A stretch of DNA of 17,914 bases. It comes from CAYVMD01 sp964452465. Its GTDB lineage: Bacteria; Armatimonadota; JACIXR01. Location of the stretch: the NCBI GenBank assembly GCA_964452465.1, contig CAYVMD010000042.1:1-17914 (forward strand), in the 5' to 3' direction. The position numbers and the translations under genes were made by a program. Shown here piece after piece: positions 1 through 8,399 of the stretch. How positions within the stretch are numbered: the stretch's first letter is position 1; every line of letters starts with the position of its first letter. The notes under the pieces were generated by a model, which saw only the letters and a program-made list of their open reading frames with translations, ran no database searches and had not been told where the DNA came from.

Positions 1-690
1 GTGGATTGGCGTATCCTCAGGGAGGGGAGACAACTCCCCTTCACCCTCCCGGCTGCACCCCTCCTATCCTTCCCCTATCTCCACGCCATCGATCCCGCGG
101 ATGGTTATTATGGGCTACTGGGCCTGGATGCCGATACCGGCGAGGTTATCTTCGATGAACGCAATTCCCCCCCTTGCGCCCCACCGGATAGGGTGACCAT
201 CGGCAAGGATGGCACCTTGACTTTCAATTATCCCGCTGACGCTGGCAGAAGGGTGAGGATATTCTATCGCCCGAGCAAGGATTATCCCATCTCCATCCAG
301 AAGGCAGCCACAACTTATAGGAGGGAATGGGATCCCACCCAACTTGGTTGGCGGGAATATTATCTGGGCGTTAACCCCGTTACGGGAAGATACGAGCTTT
401 ACTTCACTCCCTGTGAGGAGGGGAGGGTGGTGTTCGTGGATTATGAGTTCGGCGATCCCAATAACCGCCAAAATGTGACAGGGGAATGGGGGACCATCAG
501 AAAGGTGCCGGAGAGAGGAGTGGTTGTGGACGGAAATCCCGTCTATGATTTCGTCGTGGAACTCAAAGGGCAACCGGTGTTTAGGGTTTACAATGTGAGG
601 GGGGCTTCTCTGAAGGTGAGGGCGGCGTGGAGGAGCGGGGATAGGTGGCGGAAGACGGATCTAGACACCATTCTTTTGGGAGGGTGGTGA
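1..690 (+). CDS. PilV/GspI-like minor pilin, C-terminal part (5' end outside window)
   Basis: The reading frame is open from the first base to a TGA at 688-690, giving 229 residues. The GTG at position 1 is probably only an internal Val codon: no ribosome binding site can be seen, and there is no signal peptide or prepilin helix. The visible part is beta-rich. It holds two copies of a short pattern, (D/N)xxTGxxxF followed by a VxVxY-like strand, at about 193-270 and 358-450. The C-terminus (strand SLKVRAAW, a short turn with Arg/Lys, then TDLDTILLG) resembles the end of PilV/GspI-type minor pseudopilins, where a strand ending in Trp is followed by an L-T-T/LL strand. One base separates its stop from the next gene, a clear prepilin, so the two are translationally coupled. 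Assignment to the PilV position rests on this C-terminal pattern and gene order; an unrelated secreted protein is possible. That the frame is coding is secure; the function is moderate. Confidence 0.6.
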   Translation: MDWRILREGRQLPFTLPAAPLLSFPYLHAIDPADGYYGLLGLDADTGEVIFDERNSPPCAPPDRVTIGKDGTLTFNYPADAGRRVRIFYRPSKDYPISIQKAATTYRREWDPTQLGWREYYLGVNPVTGRYELYFTPCEEGRVVFVDYEFGDPNNRQNVTGEWGTIRKVPERGVVVDGNPVYDFVVELKGQPVFRVYNVRGASLKVRAAWRSGDRWRKTDLDTILLGGW

Positions 691-691
691 A

Positions 692-2194
692 ATGCTCGAT
701 AGGCGTGGCTTCACCTTGATTGAGCTCCTAACCGCCATAGCCATCTTCGTCGTTTTGCTTGGCATCCTTTTTGTCCCCCTTAATTCCTCCCTTAGAAGCG
801 TCCGAGAGGCGAACATCTATCTCGATCTTCAGGATACCGCCAGAATAGTAGGGGATAGGCTGAAGAGGGAAATCCCCACCGCCATCTACGCTTGGGATCC
901 CTCTCCCCCCATAATAATTGGAATCGCGCCCGATGGCTTGGATATTTGGGCCCCTTATGCAAAGTTGGACATCCTTCTGCCCCTGAAGGAGCTTTATTGC
1001 GAAGTTTGTGGACAAACTACTCCTTATCCCACCAATGAGCCCTCCTATCCCTACATATGCCCTAACTGTGGCAATCAGGACCAGTCGAAATTGCACTTCC
1101 GCCTTCACCGTCCCCTCACCCCTAAAGGAACCATCCTCAGGCTCTTCATAGGCTTGCGGGAACCCGGGGTTTGGGACGATAACCTTCAGGATTACACCGC
1201 TGTAAGACCCTATGGCAACTTAGAGCTTTTAAGGGGTGGCGAGGGGGATAACTTCTTCTGCCTTTACAAGGTGGAGTTTAATCCCAAGGATCCTCGGTTC
1301 GCTAATTGGCAAGAGCCCAATTTCTTCTACGATTTGAATCTCGCCCCGGATGGTAAGACTTATATGTACCATTGGAAGAAGAACGCCGTTAACCTTACCC
1401 CTCCCACGATAGATGCGGTGGATGTCTGGAAGGATGGCGCTGGAGTATTACATTTCGAGCCCCTGATCTCCTTCCTCCCTCGCTATACCAGGGAGGTGCT
1501 CCAGCCCTTGACGAATGGGCAGATCTTCTGGGCGAGTTATGGGCTCTGGGCGGGAGTGCAGAACGATGGCACCAAATTATTCAAGGAGTTGGTGCCCCCG
1601 AACACCCAAGTCTGGCCGCATATAGTGGTGGTGGATAGGACGAACACCGTGCTCTTCGATTCTTGGTACGATTCCTGGTCCGATCCCCTCTCAAGGTACT
1701 TCACCTGGGATTCTCGCCGGGGTATCGTGAACTTCGTCTTTTGGGGAGCGCCGGAAAACCCTATAATCGCCGACGGCGTTACCTACCAATATCCCCTTCC
1801 CCAATCCAGGGATCCCCTCTCTAAAACCCCCATTCCCAACGCCTACATAATCCCGGGCACGGAGACCGTAAAGGTGAACGGCGTCCCCTGCAAGAAGGTG
1901 GAGGCTGACCCTCAAACTTATACGGATTCCGCGGGCAATCGTATTTATGAGTACTCGATCGATTACGACAGAAGGCTTTTGATCTTCAATGCCCTTTACC
2001 CTCCTGCTCAAGGCTCTCAGATAGAAGTAACCTACTATTGGTCCACCTTGCAAAGGGGGGATGTTGTGTGGGCGCAATATCCTTCCGCGGAGGAGATAAT
2101 GGTGGCTATTGGGAATGAAAAGGCTTTCGATCCGGAGAGGAAATATCCCTTCTGGGTTGTTCATACCATCAGAGTGGAGAACGCGAGGCGATAG
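692..2194 (+). CDS. Large type IV prepilin-like protein (PilW position) with Cys4 zinc-ribbon-like motif
   Basis: The 500-residue protein starts MLDRRGFTLIELL, a textbook prepilin leader: a short basic leader, prepilin peptidase cleavage after Gly6, mature Phe1 and the conserved Glu5 (E11 of the precursor). A hydrophobic helix spans about residues 7-30. The ATG at 692 follows GGGAGGGTGG and the upstream stop, which supports this start. The rest is a very large, beta-rich head; ordinary minor pilins have about 130-350 residues. Residues C103, C106, C123 and C126 form CxxC-x16-CxxC, a zinc-ribbon-like arrangement unusual for an exported protein. Residues about 261-286 hold an EVLQP block that reappears in the 2529-residue protein of this operon. 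Residues about 421-450 hold the D-x-x-x-x-L-x-I-F ... I-x-V-x-Y strand pair seen in the neighbours. By leader and gene order it matches PilW-type minor pilins. It probably sits in the inner membrane before assembly into a pilus or pseudopilus. The prepilin call is firm; PilW equivalence is inference. Confidence 0.85.
   Translation: MLDRRGFTLIELLTAIAIFVVLLGILFVPLNSSLRSVREANIYLDLQDTARIVGDRLKREIPTAIYAWDPSPPIIIGIAPDGLDIWAPYAKLDILLPLKELYCEVCGQTTPYPTNEPSYPYICPNCGNQDQSKLHFRLHRPLTPKGTILRLFIGLREPGVWDDNLQDYTAVRPYGNLELLRGGEGDNFFCLYKVEFNPKDPRFANWQEPNFFYDLNLAPDGKTYMYHWKKNAVNLTPPTIDAVDVWKDGAGVLHFEPLISFLPRYTREVLQPLTNGQIFWASYGLWAGVQNDGTKLFKELVPPNTQVWPHIVVVDRTNTVLFDSWYDSWSDPLSRYFTWDSRRGIVNFVFWGAPENPIIADGVTYQYPLPQSRDPLSKTPIPNAYIIPGTETVKVNGVPCKKVEADPQTYTDSAGNRIYEYSIDYDRRLLIFNALYPPAQGSQIEVTYYWSTLQRGDVVWAQYPSAEEIMVAIGNEKAFDPERKYPFWVVHTIRVENARR
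1007..1069 (+). other. Cys4 zinc-ribbon-like motif inside the prepilin head
   Basis: Two CxxC knuckles (CEVC and CPNC), 16 residues apart, lie in the head domain of the prepilin. The second knuckle has the C-P-x-C-G form typical of zinc ribbons and rubredoxin-like knuckles. It may bind Zn or form disulfides after export; the sequence cannot tell which. Confidence 0.6.
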
Positions 2195-2196
2195 AA

Positions 2197-4395
2197 ATGG
2201 GAAGAAGGAATAAGGAAAAAGGGCAAGCCTTGATAGTAGCGATAGGGATCCTCTTTGTTGTGACGCTGTTCGCAGCGATATATGTGGGCGTTATAAACAG
2301 GATCTTCACTCGGACGAGGTACGAGGAGAGCACTTCTAAGGCATATGCCCTTGCTCAAGCGGGCATAGAGTATGCAAACAAAATGCTTACCCAGAGCGAC
2401 GAAGGAGCGGATTGGCGCCCAGGCATGGTCCCTCCCTATCCGTTTAATCCCAATGATCCCCGCTATCTCCTCTATCAGCAATACGACCCCGATTTCGACT
2501 ACCTTAAGGAAGGCGGTCCCGATGGGAAAGGACCCTTCGTGCGCTTCAACATGGGGGATGGCAGGGTGCTCCTCCGTGTATCCTACCAATTCAACCCTTA
2601 CGATCCCCTTTCAACCTTCATAAAGATAGAAGCGGTGGGAAGACCGGGGGACACCAGTTATTTGAGATGGGAGGATCCCACCTTCAATCCCGTAACTGAT
2701 CCGAATGTCGTTCTCAAGGCATATCAATTCCCCCCTTACAAGCGAAGCCTCGTGGCGTATAAGCCCATTTACATCACCGATTATGCCCTCTTCATCACGA
2801 ATAAAAATAGGAGGGAGGATTACATCCGCCTCGGCGCCCCCAATTGGGTGCTGAATATAGTGGGGGGAGTGAGGGTAAACGGTCACCTCCGCTGGATGGG
2901 CGATAGCGATCCCAACACATCAGATGTGGGGATAACCTTAACCCCTCCCCTCCAGAAGGTGGAGGTAGCGGGGTTGATATTCCATCAGGAAAGCCTCAAC
3001 GAAGCACCCGCAGGGGTATTGGTGAACGGTCAGCCCGTGTTTCCCAGCGACGATCCTAATTTCACCACCCTCGGCGGGCTTTATAGGGATGGCGTCTTCG
3101 ACCGCTTGGATGTGAACGCTTCGCCCCGTTCCATCACTTATGCGGAGCCACCCACAATAGACACGGGGCGCTATACCAATCTCGCTCGGCGGAGAGGGGG
3201 AATTTTCATAAACAACGGGGGCGATATCCAATACAGCCACAACTTGGATATGCTCCGGATGGATTGGATGAGGCGAAGGGTAGCTACATCCTCCTGGGCG
3301 GGTAGCGTCTACACTCCTCCTGGAGCGGAGATCTTCTTGGAGCCCGCACCTTATCAATGGGTGGTAGGTAATCCCCTCACCACTTGCATCACCGTGGTGC
3401 GCCACGATAGACCCTTCCCAGATGGTACCTATACCAAGGTCTTCTGGAACAGGGACATCAATGGGGTGATATATGCTCAGGGGAATGTGAGGATAAAGGG
3501 AACGGTGGCGCCTGATGAGGCATTGACGATAGTCTCGGGGGGCACGATTTACATAGAGGGCTTCCTAGGAAAAGGGAATCCAAACAGCGCGCTCGCCCTT
3601 TTGGCGACGGATGCCATTTGCGTGAATACTTCCCAAATCCCCTTCGGGCTACCTTCCCTCACCACTACAGCGGCGGTGGAATCGGATAGCCTTACTGGGC
3701 AACCTCCCTTCCATTGGCATCTCCACCAAGGGGAATATTTCCTCCTTAACTTCTACTCCGGCCCCAATACGGGAACCCCTCCCTATGGGGGTGTGCCGAG
3801 GGAGGGCATATATTTGCGCGTGGCCTCCGCCTTGAACAGCGTGCCCGCCCTCTGTTACATAGATGTTTGGGCGCTGGACGCCCAAACGGGGGTTTGGCAA
3901 TATGCCGGTGCCTTCGCACCCCGCGCCGTTGCTCCCTCCTACGAGATATCCTCACTCAATAACCTCAATTGGCTTACTCCTCCTACCCTTCCCCCTTATA
4001 TTAAGGGGGTTTGGCTACAATTGAATCCCCAGTCCCTCTACACCGCGTGGATAGGTGGGATATGGGCGGAGCCATTGGAGATAGAACTCTCCGCCTTGAT
4101 GTATGCGCAGAATGGGTCCTTCTACATAATCCCCCCTCCCGGGGAGTGGAAGTTGGAGATGGGAACCCCCCTTAATTGGACGATAAGAATAAAGGGTGCT
4201 ATCGTTCAGAATTGGCCACCCGATACTTACGATGTGACGGAATGGACGAGCAAAATGTATCCGGGGGTTGTGACGATCCAATGGGATCCCGCTTTGGTCT
4301 ATAATTCCCCCAATCCTCTGCGCCCCGGCAGGCCCAATCTCCCCTATCTGCCAGTGAGCCCCTCCTTCTTCTACGAAGGAGAGGTGCCAAGGTGA
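2197..4395 (+). CDS. PilX-like pilus assembly protein with large beta-rich (beta-helix-like) body
   Basis: The 732-residue protein starts two bases after the previous stop. Its N-terminus is a short basic stretch (MGRRNKEK), then GQALIVAIGILF and a hydrophobic helix to about residue 32, followed by ALAQAGIEYA at 51-60. This is the pattern of PilX N-terminal domains: G-x-A-L-I/V hydrophobic helix, then an Ala-rich helix ending AGIEYA. A canonical GFTLIE motif is absent, as in many PilX/GspK-like members. The remaining 650 residues are beta-rich. They include Gly-Val-Ile-Tyr/Arg-Ile-Lys-Gly ladders (about residues 221-230, 421-455 and 663-671) resembling the 'GVIYAxGNVxIxG' turns of beta-helix or polymer-type domains found in large PilX-like proteins. 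Classical PilX has about 170-200 residues, so this one is several times larger. It lies in the pilX place of a pilV-pilW-pilX-like order. The N-terminal call is good; the body fold is inferred. Confidence 0.72.
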   Translation: MGRRNKEKGQALIVAIGILFVVTLFAAIYVGVINRIFTRTRYEESTSKAYALAQAGIEYANKMLTQSDEGADWRPGMVPPYPFNPNDPRYLLYQQYDPDFDYLKEGGPDGKGPFVRFNMGDGRVLLRVSYQFNPYDPLSTFIKIEAVGRPGDTSYLRWEDPTFNPVTDPNVVLKAYQFPPYKRSLVAYKPIYITDYALFITNKNRREDYIRLGAPNWVLNIVGGVRVNGHLRWMGDSDPNTSDVGITLTPPLQKVEVAGLIFHQESLNEAPAGVLVNGQPVFPSDDPNFTTLGGLYRDGVFDRLDVNASPRSITYAEPPTIDTGRYTNLARRRGGIFINNGGDIQYSHNLDMLRMDWMRRRVATSSWAGSVYTPPGAEIFLEPAPYQWVVGNPLTTCITVVRHDRPFPDGTYTKVFWNRDINGVIYAQGNVRIKGTVAPDEALTIVSGGTIYIEGFLGKGNPNSALALLATDAICVNTSQIPFGLPSLTTTAAVESDSLTGQPPFHWHLHQGEYFLLNFYSGPNTGTPPYGGVPREGIYLRVASALNSVPALCYIDVWALDAQTGVWQYAGAFAPRAVAPSYEISSLNNLNWLTPPTLPPYIKGVWLQLNPQSLYTAWIGGIWAEPLEIELSALMYAQNGSFYIIPPPGEWKLEMGTPLNWTIRIKGAIVQNWPPDTYDVTEWTSKMYPGVVTIQWDPALVYNSPNPLRPGRPNLPYLPVSPSFFYEGEVPR

Positions 4396-4406
4396 GGTGA
4401 AATGAA

Positions 4407-7400
4407 ATGAGGAGATTCTTGCTATATTTAGTTCTTTTCCTCTTTCTCCCCACCTGCTTCGCAGGGCAGTTCACCTATTCTGCCAAGAAGCGGGTGTTTA
4501 AGGTTTGCAATCTTTTGATGGATTCCGCTCCCTACAATCCCAGCGATCCTAATAGCCCTCCCGAGAATAGCGATCCCTATGTCTTCTATGTGCTGGACAG
4601 CAGGGAGGATCTGAAGCCCTACGGCTGGGAACTCATCAATCCCCTCGCCCCTGCTACAGTTTCTCCCGAGATAGCATATCGCTGGAATTATCGAGATCGC
4701 AGGGATCCCCAAAATCCCTATTATGTTGGTCAACCCGTGAAGAAGAACATGGCATGCTATTGGGAGGTCCTCCTCTCCGAGGTGAGCGTGGAGGATCTAT
4801 TGCAATTCGACCTCGTTTTCATCACCAACCATCGCTTTACCACCTTCACTCCCCAGGATCTGGAGAAATTGCGAAGGTTCGTGGATGCAGGGGGGCACCT
4901 TTGGATAGATGATTGTTCCGGCTTTCGCATCGCCGATGCCAATTTCATAACCCCCCTCCAGTTCACAAACGAGGGTCCTCGAGGCGTCGCGATCGTTGCC
5001 GATCCCTACCATCCCCTGCTCTCCTATCCCTTCCAATTAACCTACCAGGAGATCTCCCAACTGGGCGATAAGAATATAAACAATTACTTCATAAGCGTCT
5101 ACGACCCCGCTGTGCTCCAACCCGTAGTGTTGAATTACCACTCCTCCCGCCCTGACAGACCCTACATAGCTGCTGGTCAATATGGGGCGGGGCTCATAAT
5201 CGCTACCTCTGGCGATGTCGGTTGCGATATAAACGATCCCTGTGGAGGAAGGAGCACGAGTTCGGGGCAGAACAGCGGAGCCTATGCGGGAGAGTATATC
5301 CAGAACGCCCATAGCGAGGATATAAAGTTAGTTTGGAACATGATCCTCTGGGCTAACTCTTGGTCTTCCTTCCGAAAGGATTCCCGGCAATCCGCCCTCT
5401 CCTACGAGGAGATAAAGCCTCCCTTGGATGCCAAGTGGGAGTTCTCAGGGGATACTTTCGGCATTTATTCGCCGGTGGTTTGGAACGGCATCGTGGTCAC
5501 CGTGTCCAATAACGGCGTTGTCTACGCCTTCGACGCGGATCCCTACCGGGATATAGATAACGATGGCAATCCCGATGACGGCGTTGCTAACCCCTTCAAT
5601 CCCACTCTTCCCTACGACCTTCTTTGGAGCTACAATACCGGTGCCACCCCAGTCAGCGGTGCTTCTCTTTCCCCCCTCGTTACTTCCATCTGGTTGGGTC
5701 CGCCAGGAGAAACCGTAGAGGTGGTCATAGCCCCTGTGGGCAACAGGTTGGTTTGTCTCCCTCTCTATCCTCCCAATCCCAATGTCCTTGCTCCCATTTG
5801 GCAGAGGGCCCTTCCCGGAGCGATAACCACCTCCCCCGTTTTGGTGAGGGGAGCGATATTCGTGGGAAGCGGGAACATGTTATATGCTTTGAGAACAACG
5901 GATGGCTTCGATTTGGGGGCTCCCATTGCCCTCGGCAGTTTCACCGCCTTTACGACCGCTCCCTCCGTAGCAGGTCAGGCGAACAATCGTAACCACGAGC
6001 GTATAGCGATAGGGGGTAGCACTGCTACAGGGAGTGGAATCCAATATCTTGAATGGAATTGGGCAAGGGGCCGATTCGAAATGAGGGGGATAGTCGCTTT
6101 GGATAGCGCCCCCCTTTCCGCCATTATATTCACTCCCGATGACAACCTCATCTGCACCACCGCTGGTGGATGGATATACAAGATTCCTTGGGGCTCAGCT
6201 CGTCCCGCCTGGCGCTATTACGCGGGCAGACCTATGTTTTATCCTCCCGCGGTCTCCTATAAACAAGGGATGATATACGCGGTTGCACCTGACGGAGGTG
6301 TTTACGCCCTCGAGCTCAACCCCACCTTCCGCATTCGCCTCCACTATCCGGTGGCGGAAGGATCCATCCCCTTCGTGAGATACGCCAGCACCGCCGATGC
6401 GGATGTGCAGACCATCGCTAATGCCCTAGGCATAAATATAGATGTTCCTCCCCTCGGTGCTCCTCCCCGCTACGACTTCAACCCCCAAACGGGGGAGATA
6501 ACCTTTACCGAAGGGCTTGCCATGAGCGCCAGAGATGTGTCTCCCCAATATCTCCTGCGTGTGGAGTATTACGATGTCCAGAGAAACAGGAGGGTGGAAC
6601 ATTGGCTCCTGAGCGATACCTATCCTGTCCAACAGGGAGGCGCTTGGTACAACGGTTATGCGATTTCCCCTAATCTCTACTGCTTCGTCCTTCCCACCAA
6701 CCTTGTGTGGCGGAGGAACACCGATTTGGATGGTGCTCCGCTCGTGCCCAATTGTGCTCCCGTGGTCCTCGACGAAGTGGTCTATGTAGGGGCTTCTTTA
6801 AAGTTGGTTGCCCTGCAGGGTGATCCGAGGACCGCTAAATTGGGCGACAGGATAAGCATCCTCGATATCCAGTCCGGTTCCCTCTATGATACCACCAACT
6901 CCTACCTCTTCAACGAGGAGGCGCTCTCCACCCCTCCCCCTAATCCTCCCGTTTACCTCGTTCAGAAGCCCTTCCCCGGAGGCATACTCTTTTCCCAAAG
7001 CATGGGCTTGATAGCGAATTTGGCAGGAGCTAGCAAGACCCTCCTCCTTACCTTCTTCCAGGGTTGGCTCCTCGCCCTTCATGAGCCCACTTACTTGATA
7101 GCGGACAACGGAGGGATCTTAGAGGGGAATGTGGACTTCGATAAGGTGGATAGCGTGGGAAGGGTGGCGGGGAAGCTCTCTTGGAGCATAGACTCCGTGA
7201 TCTGGCGAAGCCCGGATGGGCAAAGCGTAACCCAACCTCTAACCTATCCCCAGGTGGTAAGGCAGTTGGGAGCCAATTCCTTCCTGGTGGTGGATACTGG
7301 GAGCAATCGCATCCTCATAACCGATAGGGGAGGAGTAGTCCAGTGGCAGGTGGGGGATTTATCCTGGGCGGGCTTCGGCAATCCCAACCAGGCGATAGGC

Positions 7401-8399
7401 AGTTGGGAGAGCAGTTCCCTGGGACAGCCAAGTGATGCCTGGCGCTGGGCCTTCACCCTTCCCGATCCCCAAAACCCCAATGCTTCTCTCACCCGCTACT
7501 TCACCCTGATCGCCGATCCCGGCAACTTCCGCATCGTCAGCCTGGTGGAGGAGTGGAATCCCTCGGCAAGGCAGTGGACGAACCGCTCCATCGTTTGGGC
7601 AACGAGGACCCAAAGGGAGGGAAGGAAATACATCTTCACCAAGATCATCCCCGTAGAGACGATAAACGATCCCGCTCATCCCCAAGCGGGAGCGATCTGG
7701 CGCTTCTGGACGGTCGTCGCGAACTACAGGTTGACCTTGGAGTGGAGGAACAACCAGCGGGAGCTTGCCAAAGAGGAGCCAGGTGTGTCCCTCGTGATGA
7801 TAAACCGAGCTTACGAGGCTGAGCCGGGTTTGGGTATAGTATATGCCTTCAGCAAGGTGCAAAGACCCAATGGCGATATCTGCAGGATAACCGCGGTGAA
7901 CTCCTTGGTCCAGATAATGACCGATAATGTGAATGGGGTATACGACCTGTTGATCAGCGGGATAATCAGTCCTGAGGATACCACAAAGCCCCCTGTGGTG
8001 GGCGTGTTCCGCCTCCTACTTCCCAATCAAGTCTTCGATCCTGCTTCGCCCTTCGTTGGCTCCGATGTGGCTCTGCCGGTGGCTTGGGAGTATATCGCGG
8101 ATGATTGGCTCCTGACCAATCCCCAGGGTAGGCATCCCCTTTCCGCTGTGGATGCGAGGCACTTCTTCCCCGTGGATGCCAAGCAGATGGCGAGCGGGGA
8201 GTATCTCATAGCCTTGGCGAATCCCTCCGCGAGCGAGGTGATAATGGTCAACCCCCTCAATAATCGAATGCTCTGGGCGGTGGTGGAGATGGCTGAGCCC
8301 CAGGAAAAGCAGAGGGTTACCGGATTCGAAACCATCCGCGTTTACCATAGATTGAAACAACCTGTATTCGTTGACACCCTCAAAGGAGGGTCGATGTGA
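4407..8399 (+). CDS. Giant secreted propeller protein with DUF4159-like domain and EF-hand-like loop (PilY1 position)
   Basis: The 1330-residue protein starts 11 bases after the previous stop, with GGTGAGGTGA upstream. MRRFLLYLVLFLFLPTCFA followed by G is a Sec signal peptide, probably cleaved by signal peptidase I. Residues about 57-315 resemble DUF4159, a glutamine-amidotransferase-like fold: FDLVFITNH, an L-R-R-F-V-D-A-G-G helix/turn, then WIDDCSGF. From about residue 345 a beta-propeller of PQQ/quinoprotein-like blades follows, with YAFDADP, LYALRTTDG and VYALELNP turns (about residues 373, 492 and 632) and more degenerate blades to about residue 1010. The first blade carries D382-x-D384-x-D386-G-x-x-D390, the calcium-loop pattern known from the propeller of PilY1. 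Together with three pilin-like genes upstream this suggests a PilY1-like pilus-associated tip or adhesion protein. It lacks an evident von Willebrand A domain, which many PilY1 proteins have. A plain secreted PQQ-repeat protein is the alternative. Confidence 0.7.
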   Translation: MRRFLLYLVLFLFLPTCFAGQFTYSAKKRVFKVCNLLMDSAPYNPSDPNSPPENSDPYVFYVLDSREDLKPYGWELINPLAPATVSPEIAYRWNYRDRRDPQNPYYVGQPVKKNMACYWEVLLSEVSVEDLLQFDLVFITNHRFTTFTPQDLEKLRRFVDAGGHLWIDDCSGFRIADANFITPLQFTNEGPRGVAIVADPYHPLLSYPFQLTYQEISQLGDKNINNYFISVYDPAVLQPVVLNYHSSRPDRPYIAAGQYGAGLIIATSGDVGCDINDPCGGRSTSSGQNSGAYAGEYIQNAHSEDIKLVWNMILWANSWSSFRKDSRQSALSYEEIKPPLDAKWEFSGDTFGIYSPVVWNGIVVTVSNNGVVYAFDADPYRDIDNDGNPDDGVANPFNPTLPYDLLWSYNTGATPVSGASLSPLVTSIWLGPPGETVEVVIAPVGNRLVCLPLYPPNPNVLAPIWQRALPGAITTSPVLVRGAIFVGSGNMLYALRTTDGFDLGAPIALGSFTAFTTAPSVAGQANNRNHERIAIGGSTATGSGIQYLEWNWARGRFEMRGIVALDSAPLSAIIFTPDDNLICTTAGGWIYKIPWGSARPAWRYYAGRPMFYPPAVSYKQGMIYAVAPDGGVYALELNPTFRIRLHYPVAEGSIPFVRYASTADADVQTIANALGINIDVPPLGAPPRYDFNPQTGEITFTEGLAMSARDVSPQYLLRVEYYDVQRNRRVEHWLLSDTYPVQQGGAWYNGYAISPNLYCFVLPTNLVWRRNTDLDGAPLVPNCAPVVLDEVVYVGASLKLVALQGDPRTAKLGDRISILDIQSGSLYDTTNSYLFNEEALSTPPPNPPVYLVQKPFPGGILFSQSMGLIANLAGASKTLLLTFFQGWLLALHEPTYLIADNGGILEGNVDFDKVDSVGRVAGKLSWSIDSVIWRSPDGQSVTQPLTYPQVVRQLGANSFLVVDTGSNRILITDRGGVVQWQVGDLSWAGFGNPNQAIGSWESSSLGQPSDAWRWAFTLPDPQNPNASLTRYFTLIADPGNFRIVSLVEEWNPSARQWTNRSIVWATRTQREGRKYIFTKIIPVETINDPAHPQAGAIWRFWTVVANYRLTLEWRNNQRELAKEEPGVSLVMINRAYEAEPGLGIVYAFSKVQRPNGDICRITAVNSLVQIMTDNVNGVYDLLISGIISPEDTTKPPVVGVFRLLLPNQVFDPASPFVGSDVALPVAWEYIADDWLLTNPQGRHPLSAVDARHFFPVDAKQMASGEYLIALANPSASEVIMVNPLNNRMLWAVVEMAEPQEKQRVTGFETIRVYHRLKQPVFVDTLKGGSM
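4575..5351 (+). other. DUF4159-like domain of the 1330-residue protein
   Basis: The region encodes an alpha/beta segment with FDLVFITNHR, an L-x-x-L-R-R-F-V-D-A-G-G-H motif and W-I-D-D-C, then ADPYHPLL. This matches the DUF4159 pattern of a strand, a Leu/Arg helix ending in GG, and a following D-D strand, then a conserved HP. No Cys-His-Glu amidotransferase triad is obvious, so a structural or binding role is more likely than catalysis. Confidence 0.55.
5550..5576 (+). other. EF-hand-like calcium-binding loop (DxDxDGxxD)
   Basis: Residues D382 to D390 of the 1330-residue protein read D-I-D-N-D-G-N-P-D and are followed by D391. All ligand positions 1, 3, 5 and 9 of the DxDxDGxxD loop are acidic and position 6 is Gly. 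The loop is inserted straight after the strand YAFDADP of the first propeller blade. The match to the pattern is direct; calcium binding is inferred. Confidence 0.7.
8382..8390 (+). promoter_or_regulatory. Ribosome binding site deciding the start at 8401
   Basis: AAAGGAGGG lies 10 bases before the ATG at 8401, inside the end of the preceding gene. It favours that ATG, which opens a perfect signal peptide, over the in-frame TTG at 8371, which lies upstream of this site. Confidence 0.75.

Noticed and set aside
1..3. GTG at the very first base as the true start of gene 1
   Set aside because: It coincides with the window edge, no ribosome binding site is visible, and no signal peptide or pilin helix follows. 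The gene almost certainly begins upstream.
4452..4463. LPTC in the signal peptide of the 1330-residue protein as a lipobox
   Set aside because: The residue before Cys is Thr and Pro precedes it, which does not fit L-(A/S)-(G/A)-C. Cleavage after CFA by signal peptidase I is more plausible.
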